From Boswellia sacra (lineage: Eukaryota > Streptophyta > Magnoliopsida > Sapindales > Burseraceae): a DNA stretch of 64,000 nucleotides. The DNA is taken from positions 310,001 through 374,000 of the forward strand of contig SNVD02011469.1 in the NCBI GenBank assembly GCA_013180625.2, given 5' to 3'. The notes below the pieces were generated by a model. It was not told the origin of the DNA. It saw nothing but the letters and a program-made list of their open reading frames with translations, and did not search any database. The stretch's first letter is position 1. The number at the start of each line of letters is the position of its first letter. The translations under genes and the position numbers were made by a program. This document shows, piece after piece, positions 1 through 10,373 of the stretch.

Positions 1-511
1 TCGCTGTGCCATACTTTCCGCGTTGGAGCGCCAATTGCACCGACTCAAGTAAGAGAGAACAGAGAGTTGGCACATGCGTGCCTCTCCCTTGGGGCAGGAG
101 CACGGAATTGAAATTTGCAACGAATTGGAAATCAGAAACTTGGCACCACCATGCCAGTTCCCTTGCGCAGAGGCGCGATCCTTGAAAAGTGAAATCAATT
201 TTCTGACTTTCTTAGTAGAGCACTAGTGGCTTATATACCAAGAAATAAATAGTAATTGGTGATTTATGGAATAAGTGTTTAATAGTGGTCATATTCTGAA
301 ATGGTTATCGCCATTAATTGTTTTATTGTGAGTTTTACGCCAATTTCATAATTCTAGCTGCTTACCGAGTTTCATACTCACTAGTCTGTTGTGTACCTCA
401 GGTATTCAATCAATTAAAGATTAAGAGAGGATTTCGACATAGCGACGACTGTGTTCCCTTGGTAAGCTCTTTTTCGCTGCAATATTACTACATTGGGTGC
501 GGGTTGTGACA
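1..511 (+). mobile_element. 3' end of a long LTR (family A), truncated by the window edge
   Basis: This stretch is a close relative of 4,661-5,176, the 3' end of the complete family A element at 1,402-5,176. It ends in TTGTGACA at 511, the LTR-type CA terminus, and sequence alignable to a receptor-kinase malectin exon resumes at once. The right flank starts GTAGA, which would be the target-site copy; the left copy lies outside the window. It contains the GCGC-rich short words and the TACTCACTAGTCTGTTGTGT motif of the family near its end. I infer a solo LTR or the 3' LTR of a larger element. Whether an internal domain exists upstream cannot be seen. Confidence 0.75.
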
Positions 512-1477
512 GTAGATGTTGAAGTAAACAGGACTAGAAAACTCAAAATGTGCCTAAATTGAGGTATCTGGACCGACCCTTTCACTCCTAGGTTCTTATC
601 CGTATACACTATATCCAGCACAGGACCCATAACTGGAGAAAACATTGAGTTCTCTATCAAAAAAACTAAGAACTCAACGCTACCACCCATCCTCAATGCT
701 TTTGAGATATATCGACTAAAGGAATATTGGCTAGTTTTTGCTTTATTTCTTTCAATCGAAGGTTTAGATTCTGTCCCCATGATTTTGATTATAACTTTCC
801 ATGTATTCAAAACTATTAGTTGATGCTATAGTGAATATCAAGTCAAAATATGGAGTGAAAAGAAATTGGCGAGGAGATCCATGCGCTCCTAAAGATCACT
901 TTTGGCAAGGTCTTAATTGCAGCTATGATGATACCCCTAGGATCATATCCCTGTAAGTTTACACCTTTAAACAATTGCATACCCTACCATCATAAACTTC
1001 ATTAGCACGATGCTATAGCTACAAAATTGTTGGTCATGCATGCAGGAACTTATCATCAAGTGGAATAGTCGGCGAGATATCTTCTTACTTATGCAATCTT
1101 AAATTCATACAAACTCTGTAAGAATCTCAACTGAGACCTATTCATGATGGGAATCAAGTTATAAGCTTCATATTTTCAATCACCATTTCAGGGACTTATC
1201 AAACAACAGTTTGATTGGACCAATGGCTGATTTTCTAACACAACTACAATTGTTGGTCGTCCTGTAAGTTAATCAGTATTATTATAATGATACATGAGAG
1301 GTTTCATAGTGGAAAAACAAAGGATCATCTTTACTATTCTCTTGCAGAAACTTGAGAGCAAATAAACTTGAAGGTTCAATACTAGTCGCACTCATGCAAA
1401 GTGTGACACTCAAAATTTTTTTAAGTAAGTTTAACTTACAATTATATTGTAAAATGTGTATTACTAGCATTATGAAT

Positions 1478-1480
<3 letters not shown>

Positions 1481-1516
<36 letters not shown>
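1481..1516. repeat. GT dinucleotide microsatellite followed by AT
   Basis: About 15 GT units are followed by a short AT run, near the 5' end of the family A LTR. No function is implied. It is probably variable in length. Confidence 0.95.
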
Positions 1517-1517
<1 letters not shown>

Positions 1518-3820
1518 GAGTGAGATGCAATTAAATGAGATGGAGGGGCTAATTTACAACTTGAAAACTTAAAGGGTTAGGCTGAAATTTTGCATATTTG
1601 GATAAGTATAAAAGAGAGAATTCTAGAGAAATGTATTCATTTTGATCCTATCCCTGCAACTAGCCCTCATCTCTTTCTCCTCCATTGTTGCCAACAAATT
1701 AAGCAAGAGGATGAAATCTAGAGACAAACTAGAGGTAAAAATCAACTTCTCCTTCCATTTCCTTGCATGGTTCCATTATTTTTACAGGAAATTAATGTGA
1801 TATGTTATAAATTTTGGAATAATTGTGTTATGTGTGTTCTGAAATTTGTGTGAAAACATGATATTATATGTGTTATAGTATATTGAAGGAGAAGGGATGA
1901 TGTTTGGGAAGTTAGGAGATATGATTGAGTGAAATTCCTGCAGAGCCTCTTTGCTGAACATGGGTTAGTCCAAAAATTCTTATAAATTCCATCGCTGTTT
2001 GCTGATTTTGAAATTTTTATATGATAAACTAGACACCTCAAGGAGTTTATAGAATTTTGAAAAACTAGAAAATTCGTAGTGTGTGAATTGTAATGAATTT
2101 TTGAAATTCTGGTTTGAAATTGTGAATTCCCCTGTTTTAAAACAGGGAAGCAGGAATGAACTCGATTTGAGGGGAAAATCTTTGTAAAATTTTTTGATTT
2201 TTAATACAAAAACCCTTGTGTATTTTTTCTATTAGACTGTAAATTTTCATGGCTTTTGGAGTTATGTACGAATTGTTATGATTTTTCAAATCTGGACTTA
2301 AAGAACTGTGAATGTTAAGTTCCAGAACAGAGTATGTGAAATAAATTCCGTCTGACTACCTTAGACTCCTTAGAAAATCATGATTTTTGGTGGAATGACT
2401 CTTATATGTGTCTATTTTTAGACTGGAAAGTTTGGTGGACATTTGATCATTGTAGAATTTTATAAAATTCTTCAAAATTGCACTGTTCAGTTGAGAGGTC
2501 TGCAGACAGATTTGCTGTGTGAATGAAATTAAGGATTTTCAAGGGGTATATGACCTTATTTTGACTCAATAAAATTCATGGACTATAATATGTATGTCTA
2601 TTTGATTTCCATGAATTTTGATGATGATTGAAAATGAATAACCTCTTACTATAATAATCCAACCAATATATGTGTGTGATAGAGTTTAATAAATGATGTT
2701 ATTGGTTGGTTGAATTGTTGTTAACCTATAATGGATTTAATGACTTCTAAATGGACACTGATCAGTGTGTCATGACTATGACAATGGTTACCAGAGAGGA
2801 AGGAGAAGAAGAAGAGAAAAACTTTAAACAACTGCTTATCAAGAAATATGAAAGCAAAATTAAGAGGCGAGGCTAACCCGGTAAGTAGCTAGACCCTTTT
2901 GAGGACACAATAGATGTTGACTTTTAATGAAATGTGTTTAATGATTATGTTTGTGAATATATGTGAAATGTGTTGATGGAATGTGGATGGGGCCATGAAT
3001 ACATGGACCTTGATATAGGAAATGATTTGATTGGGGTTTATAGTGATTTATGAAATGTGTGATTTCACACACTTTGATGTGTATGTGATTGACTTGTTGG
3101 TGTAATTTCTATGTGTGTGAGAGATATAGAAATGTGAATGTGCCCTCATATATGTGAATTTGTTGTGATATGGCTTGAATAATATTGCCAATGAAACGAT
3201 GTGTATATATGAAGAATGAAATACATGCCAAACGTCCTAGGATACTAATTCCTTATGTGAGATGGCATGATAAATGAATGTCTATGACATACCATGTGCA
3301 TTAGAGTTCCATGAATATGTATGAATGGAACACGAATGAGACCAGTTATACATGGACATAGTTGTGCAACGAATGTTTGAAATACATCGAAGAGTAATGG
3401 AAGCGTTGCACTAATAAAGAAGCCAATAGGTTTCTACGTGTGTAAGAATGATGCCAATGTGTGGATTGAGCACATCCATAATTGTTCATGAGATATGTAG
3501 GCTTATAGTGTTTATGAATGTATATGTGATTAATGAGAAGTCTACGTAGAACCTCAATTATGAAAGTGAATTGCAATATTTTGATGTGTGAAGGCATGAA
3601 TCACTATGTGATGTGTTATGAATTTGAAATTACATGCCAAGCCCATGGGAATATATTGAATGACGAATGTGAAATGTGATACTGTTAAATGCTAGCATTA
3701 TAGTGAATGAATTGTGACAAGTGGGTTAGAAGCTTAATATAGAGCTTCACTTATGTGACTGAATATGAAAACTGATATGTGAGTGGCATCCCACAACTTA
3801 GGATATTTAGCTCTCATAGC

Positions 3821-4210
3821 TTGAGGGGAGGTCTGGACCATGTGTTTCCCTACATGGGATTCGGTAGCATGGGCCCGGTATCATCCGGATTGTCAGATTA
3901 GCCTCGAGCTATTTCAAGTGTAGGCATCTGAATGTATCCGTACTGTTACGTATCCCCATGGCTTGAGGGGAGGTTTGGACCATGTGTTTCTCTAGATGAG
4001 ATTCGATAGCATGGGCCCGATATCACCCGGATTGTCAGACTAGCCTTGAGCTATTTCATGGGTAGGCCTCTGAATGTATTTGTACTGTTCCGCATCCCCA
4101 TGGCTTGAGGGGAGGTCTGAACCATGTGTTTCTCTAGACGAGATTCGGTAGCATGGGCCTGGTATCACCTGGATTGTCAAACTAGCCTTGAGTTGATTCA
4201 TGGGTAGGCC
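3821..4210 (+). repeat. Tandem repeat, about 142 bp unit, nearly three copies, inside LTR family A
   Basis: Units begin at 3,821, 3,963 and 4,105 with TTGAGGGGAGGT and share a GATTCGGTAGCATGGGCC-type core. The first two are 142 bp long and the third is partial. The inverted family A copy has the same three-unit array at about 32,060-32,460. Families B and C have a single diverged unit (18,157-18,245; 20,893-20,990; 30,206-30,290). Confidence 0.9.
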
Positions 4211-4576
4211 TACATATGGAAACTGACTGTGAAATGAAAAGTCCTACCTTGATTAGAGAGCACTGTTCCTAAGTATCTGTGATTGTACTGTGGAAGCTTC
4301 CGAAATTATGTGAAATGGATATCCATTTGAACAATGCAGCTAGCTTATGGAAACTCATGTGTGAATGATTTATATGTTTATGGGAGCACATGAGGATGTG
4401 TTAGATTTGTGGAAAGTTTATTAGTAAATGAGACATGTGTATATAAATGGGTGTATGTATGGATATATGTGATGAGTTTTGATATGGAAAGGCCATGCTT
4501 GATTACCCATAGACAGTTATTTATGGAATTAGGAATGTGACTGGATAAGAGAGCAATTGGTCTAGGAAATGGCCAA

Positions 4577-4860
4577 TGATACAGGGCTGGCGCAGGAGCA
4601 TAATTAAATGGTGCAATAGTGTATCTTTAGCGGATCTAAAGAGATATAAGCAGAGAATTGGCATCGCTGCGCCATACCTTTCGCGTTGAAGCGCTACTTG
4701 CATTGACTCAAGTAAGAGAGAATTAGAGAGTTGGCGCATGCGTGGCCTCCCTTGGCGCAGGAGCGTGAAACTGGAATTTACAACGGATTGGAAATCAGAA
4801 ACTTGGCATCGTCGTGTCAGTTTCCTCGCACAAGGGCGCGATCCTTAAACAGTGAAAATC
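4577..4860 (+). repeat. GCGC-rich array of short near-palindromic words in LTR family A
   Basis: Words such as TGGCGCAGGAGC, GCTGCGCCAT, GGCGCATGCGTGG and GGGCGCGATCC recur over about 280 bp in an otherwise AT-rich element. Related clusters lie at 1-175, 31,430-31,700 (reverse), 18,330-18,530, 20,590-20,780 (reverse) and 30,400-30,600. All sit at the same relative place, upstream of the LTR 3' end. They could form hairpins in an LTR transcript. Confidence 0.7.
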
Positions 4861-5407
4861 AATTTTCTGACTTTCTTAGTAGGACACTGGTGGCTTGTAT
4901 ACCAAGAAATAAACAGTAATCAGTGATTTATGGAATAAGTATTGAATAGTAGTCATATTCTAAAATGGTTATCACCATTAATTGTTTTATTTTGAGTGTT
5001 ACGCCAATTTTTATAATTCTAGCTGCTTACTGAGTTTCATACTCACTAGTCTTTTGTGTACCTCAGGTATTCGATCAATTAAAGATTAAGGAAGGATTTT
5101 GGCATAGCGACAACCGTGTTCCCTTGGTAAGTTCTTTTCCGCTGCAATATTACTACATTGGGTGCGGGTTGTGACGCAAAGAAAGGAAAATGGTTGGCTA
5201 CCATTAAGGTTTGCTTTCAATCCCAATTCAATAGTATGAGCTTTTTTACGATTTAAAAATTTTTATTGACAGTATGAGTATATTCACTTCTCAGCACCCA
5301 AAGACCGTGCATAGTAGTAAAGTATTATATAAATAATTCAACTTATAACCACTGTATATTTTAGTGTGGATGGAATCCAGATATATGTCCTGAAGCTTCA
5401 TGCAGCA

Positions 5408-8047
5408 TTTCAATCAATTGATAGGGCCCTGGAAAGCAGTTAATTTGTGCTAAAACTCAAAGAGCTTTTTGAAAGCTTGCATCAAATATGCAACTTTGAA
5501 TATTCTAAAGAGAACGTTACATGAAATGTTCAAGAATTTTGATGAACTATTGCATGAGTGACTCTTTTAGAAGTTATTGCTATTCACATTTATCACTAAA
5601 GATTTTATAAGATTTACGATATTTTCTGTAAAAGCTAATATTTGGTATTACTCTGTCTATAATTAAAAGACTCTAAAAAGTCATATTAATTTAATTATAA
5701 ATTTCTTATAATGTTATGCGTACTTAAAACCAAGGAAATTTATTAATGATTTTACAAATGCTTTCCAAAATGATTTGTAATTTTAGAAGAGTGAAATTTT
5801 TCATACTAAAAGTGTCCGATGTTCATGATTTTAGAAGGTATTAACGTGTATTAAATGATTTTGAAATGGTTTACATGTTATGTTTGATTATGTTTATTGG
5901 GTTTGACAAGTAATCCCTCGTCATCATCATTTTGCACATTAAGTTTTGGTTTTTTTATAAGGGTAAATTAATTTATTGGTATTTGCGTATTTGACGTGGG
6001 ACTTTGATTAAAGAAAGAAATATAGGCCATGAAATAGCTAAGTTTGGCGCTTCTAGATTATGGTACGTGGATTGACTGCTATGATTATTATTGTCTTGTG
6101 TTATTGTTCGAAGAGTTGGATGTTTCGTTTGATAATTATCTATTGGTGAGTTTAGAATCTTGGTTTAATGATATCTTCTGCTGGAAAATTTCCTAAATGG
6201 TGATTTGATTATTTACCCTTTTTTTACTTTAAAAGATTGATAAGATCCAAAAAAAATTCCAAACTAAATTTCGTAGCATTTTCTAGACCAAAAAAGCAGA
6301 ACATGACAGATCTAGGGCATTACAACTATTTTTGTTTATTGTCATGTAGTCATAATTCTCCCCATCCAATCCCTCTGTATAACACAAAATTTTCTCCATA
6401 TGTAGGCTACTTTCCCACCAATGGGACTATATAGAAAATCAGTGCTTCTCTATCATCCTAATTCTTCCACACAGTGATTATCTTAATTTGCTAATTAAGT
6501 AGTGAATTTCAAATGGAATCACCTTTTTTCTCAGCGATAAACTTAATTAATCACCTTTTTTTCCGTAAAGGGTGAGACTATATGACCCAAAAATAAAATA
6601 CTTTAGAAACTGCATTTATAAGTATATCCAAATAAAATTTTAAAATAATTAACATTGAAAAAAAATAAGAAAGAATTTAACCAAAAAAAATCTTTATCTA
6701 TTAAATCAATGTTTATAATATGAAAAATAGAATTTAAACGCAATTTTCCTAAATTTGATGAAAAATGTGATTCATAAAAAAAATTTATAATAAATAATGT
6801 AAGTAATGGATTTTTTCAATTCTTTTAATATTTTCTGTTAAATATAATGTTAGACTATTGAATTTGTATTGATTATGTGAATTTAATTTTAGAGGATAAA
6901 ATCTAAATTATTCAAGTTTTATATAGTTAGTGTACTCAAAAAAGGTGTGTGGAGAGTTTTTTTGGGGTTTCATAAATGATTGACTTCCTACATTTGTTTC
7001 TTCATTTCTTTTGTTCTCTGATTGATTACTTTGAAATAAAATTACCAAGTGTCATCACTACTTCGTAAAATTATTGCAAGGATTTTAATCAAAAGTCATT
7101 TTAAAAACCACAATAAAACAGATCCTATAAAAATATTGTGTCATAAGCATGAATAAGCTTCAGGCAGAAAACAAAAAATGAGAAAAAAAAATTTGAGTAA
7201 TAGTATTATTACAAATAATGCATACAAACTCATGTGTCAAGTTTGATTGGAGAAGTGCACTTCAAATTTTAATTATATTAATTAATATTGATGATATTAT
7301 AATCATTTAATAATATCACAAGTTTGTATAAATTTGTATTGATAACGTATGAATCAATAAACTTACTAAGTCCCTGAGATGAGAATAACCAACAACTTCA
7401 AGATGGTTCTGTGTAAGGGAGGACTTGGGGGAGCTCATAGTAGGCGTTGGACAAGAAGATTCTCTCTCCATCTTTTATACAAATGAAAATGCCGAAACAG
7501 ATTACAAAACAGAGCAAAAACATTTTGTAGAAAACAGAGAGGAGGCACAAGGTGTCTCCATGATCCGATATTTTGCTCATCTTTCAACTACTACACATCA
7601 CTTCTTAATCACGGAATTTCATAAATAAGAGCCTTAAAAAGTGATCAGGTTCAATTCCATGAAAGCTAATGAACCTTTATTACTTGACTCCAAACAACTC
7701 AAGTTCAAACTAATGCAACACAGACAGAGCAGAGAAGAACAGAGTGCTCTGTTCTTGAAGCAGTATTATCTATGTTTACCACACATTAACATTTGCTTTT
7801 CTCCTCTTCAATTCCATGCACTTGAACTCCTTGGGCTTCTCTCCAATGTCAAATATATATAAGTCTTGTAGCACTGGAAACAGTGTGGGAATCCAGTTCA
7901 GGAATAAAGCAGGCAAAGGAAGAAGGTGCTAGCAAGTTCAAATTCAAACAATCTCTGCGAATGATCATGCACAAATAACTTCCTTTGCAGGGTAGGCTTT
8001 ATGCAAGATCATGATAATGCTAGTACACCAGGAAAATTGGAAAGAGC
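5408..8047. other. Intergenic, AT-rich; no gene recognised
   Basis: The first 110 bases (5,403-5,515) resemble 9,205-9,310 and look like a decayed exon. Homologous residues include FQ, LK and CNFE, but there is a stop in the middle. The rest is AT-rich with short open frames only. Frames at 7,425-7,862 show no recognisable domain or splice partners. Confidence 0.6.
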
Positions 8048-8050
8048 TAA

Positions 8051-8802
8051 GGTGGTGTTTGTTTTAATCATTTAAAACTTTTTAGATCTAGATAATTTTT
8101 AGGATTTAATTTATACTAGTTAATAGGATGTTTGTTTACTATTTTATACATCACTAAAAAAGTGGCAAGGGAATATTTTAATTTTAATATGACTTTTTTA
8201 ACTTTGTTGAAATATAAAATGTTTACATTATATTACCATGTAAATAGTCAATATTATATCTATTACAATCATTTAAAAAATAAATATTTAATAAAATGAA
8301 ATCAAAATTCTAATTATTAAATAATTATATTATACTAATTATTTTTATTTATGTACAATAATTTATAGATAAAAAACATTATTGAAAAAAATTTGAAATT
8401 TAATTAAATATAAAATAATTAAATTTTGGAATCTAAATACAAATAAATATAAATAATATTATGTTCTTAATTTAAATTATATTTTACATATTTATTCTTG
8501 CCCTTATTACAAAAATATATAAATATATTTGCATTATAAGCGTTTAGAAGATGACATGATGTTGAGAAAATGATGTGACGGATTGACAAAGTGTTATTAG
8601 TAGGGTGGCAAACTAAATGGAGAAGTTGAGAGGATATATTATAAAAGAGTAGTTCAGGTATTTTAATAGTTTAGATATTCTGAAAGATTATTTATATAAT
8701 TTTGTTTGAAAATAAGTGTTTAACTGATAAAATAAATAATAAAAATTATTTCAATAACTTAAATCTGAATAGATTCAAGTTTTAGGACAAATCAAACAGG
8801 CC
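8051..8802. mobile_element. Tourist-like (PIF/Harbinger-type) non-autonomous element, copy 1
   Basis: The element starts GGTGGTGTTTG and ends CAAACAGGCC, an imperfect terminal inverted repeat of the GTTTG class. TAA stands on both sides (8,048-8,050 and 8,803-8,805), as expected for PIF/Harbinger elements. The 752-bp interior is AT-rich with no transposase. A related element with the same start lies at 25,353-26,394. Confidence 0.7.
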
Positions 8803-8823
8803 TAAGTCTGAATTTTGCACATT

Positions 8824-9343
8824 GCTAAACTTTGTCGGGATCATTCCCCTCCAGAGTACAGGACTATGTATTTGCAACTTCTACAACAAAAGCATACTCG
8901 AAGGGGGAAAAAGTCGCTAACAATTTTAATCAACTATCTGAGACTTTGGTTGACTTAATGATGATATCAAATTACACTTTTGTGTTCGCACAGGTTTCGA
9001 GATTATATTCTTTGATGGACCTCTATACTATTAGTTTTGTTTGAGTGGTGCTATTTAATCCCATCAATAAATTCTCGTAAAATAGAATACAATAAAAGGT
9101 GATATTACGATGATCTTCAAGAACGAGGCTATGTCCAATTAAGCACCTTGGAGATCACTTCATTGATGATGGTGAAAATTACTAATATTCCCAGAACAGC
9201 ATCCTCTTCAAGCATTTCAACCAACTGATATTGAGCTTGCGAAGCAGTTTTTGCTAAAACTGGAGTGGTTTTATGAAGACTTGCTTCGGGTATGTAACTT
9301 TGAATTCAGAGATTCTCTCGTCATTTCCAATAAACTAGCTTGA
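8824..9343 (+). other. Two possible orphan exons of an unidentified gene
   Basis: One frame is open without an ATG for 44 codons (8,824-8,958) and reads like real protein (residues such as CRDHSPPEYR and LQLLQQKH). A second is open for 47 codons (9,200-9,343), contains DIELAKQFLLKLEWFYEDLL and has a GTATGT donor-like site within it. The second resembles 5,403-5,515 at protein level, which suggests an old duplicated coding segment. I do not recognise the family. Both may be remnants. Confidence 0.35.
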
Positions 9344-10373
9344 TAATAGATCTTTAATCCTTTGTTTATGGTTATACTTTGTTAAACAAAACACTATTAG
9401 ATTGCTTACAAATGCAGGTGCAGTTATCTAGGCTCCACATGCACGAGGCATGTTAGGTATGCTCCTTAGCAGATGGAAGAAAGACATTGAACAAGTTAAC
9501 CAATTTTTGTCTTTTCAAGTAACTTTATTTTAACAAAATTTGCAATAATAATAAAGTAATAAAATGTGGTAGCTGGAGATAATGGATCGGGCTGTAAAGC
9601 ACCAATCTTTTTGTTGTTTTCAATTCATTGACTTAGAAGTCAAAAGTTGGCCACATAATTGCATTGTCTTCTACCTACAAGGCTTAACATCTTGTATTCT
9701 TTATTTCTAAAGATCTCCAATACAAAATCACCTTGTGGAAAATTATATCCTCTATTGTACTGTAGTTGAATATTGTAATTATTACCAACGTTTGAATTGA
9801 AAACATTGAAACTTTCAACCTCAATTTTTCAACTTGACAAATGAATGAAAATTGTAAAATATAATCGCTTTTCTTTTCTTTTCTTTTCTATTTGCATAGA
9901 AAATCTTTCAAAATCCTAAATTGAGAACTATTCTTTGACCAGACAAACCTAGTACTAAACAAAATTGAAAGCAATATATTGATATAATCTTTTCAACACA
10001 AGGTATATAGCTACAATATCTTTGTGGAAAACTTGCCTTACAAGTAGTGAATCCGTAATAATTTATTTTAGTAGTAAGAATTGTCTTAAGAGGAGCTGCA
10101 TACTTAAATTTCAACCTAACAAGTGAAGCTTCCTAGCTCCCAATGAAGGACCAAACCCTCCTGTTTTGCCTAACTAATTGACATATATACGTGTTACAAG
10201 TACATTGTTTGAAGTTGAAAATTGACAAGTGGGTCATAAAAAATTCAAAACTGAGGCAATTTATAATATTATTATCTCCTGCAAGGAAATTTCTGATACT
10301 TGAAAATTCTGGACTCATTAATACATTCTTGGCTGTTGAGGATGTATAGCCCCTGAGCAAAGAAGAAACCAAA
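9344..10373. promoter_or_regulatory. Upstream region of RLK-A
   Basis: This is AT-rich non-coding DNA before the RLK-A start codon. I see no repeat with clear termini and no unambiguous TATA box. It presumably holds the promoter, judged from position only. Confidence 0.3.

Larger units (their letters stand above)
1402..5176 (+). mobile_element. Solo LTR, family A (3.8 kb), inserted in exon 7 of pseudogene 1
   Basis: The element starts TGTGACACT and ends TTGTGACG (canonical final A changed to G). It is flanked by a perfect 5-bp duplication CAAAG (1,397-1,401 and 5,177-5,181). No gag or pol sequence occurs in its 3,775 bp. A TATAAAAG box lies at 1,607-1,614. The interior has a three-unit tandem repeat and a GCGC-word region near the 3' end. 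The inverted copy at 31,136-34,903 has the same order of parts and nearly the same length. Length, TG...CA-type ends and lack of coding suggest a solo LTR of a long-LTR Ty3/gypsy element, possibly a chromovirus. That lineage is inference, since no internal domain is present. Confidence 0.8.
512..5407 (+). pseudogene. Pseudogene 1: malectin-like/LRR receptor kinase, extracellular part only, split by a solo LTR
   Basis: Exon remnants follow the plan of the two intact paralogues. They are exon 3 (malectin-like domain, 512 to about 735, 5' part missing), exon 4 (820-952), exon 5 (1,046-1,117, one LRR), exon 6 (1,192-1,263, one LRR), exon 7 (1,348-1,401 continued at 5,182-5,208) and part of exon 8 (5,365-5,407, the NPD-C cysteine motif before the membrane segment). 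Exons 5 and 6 are exactly 72 nt, as in the intact genes. Exon 7 is cut by the LTR at 1,402-5,176. The two pieces add up to 81 nt once one 5-bp target copy is removed, which is the exon length in the intact paralogues. No transmembrane or kinase exon follows. Exon 3 is frameshifted and has lost its donor. Exon 8 runs into unrelated sequence that is also found near 9,205. The locus cannot make a receptor kinase. Confidence 0.85.

Noticed and set aside
3821..4210. CRISPR-like array
   Set aside because: The units are contiguous 142-bp tandem copies without spacers, inside an LTR of a plant genome.
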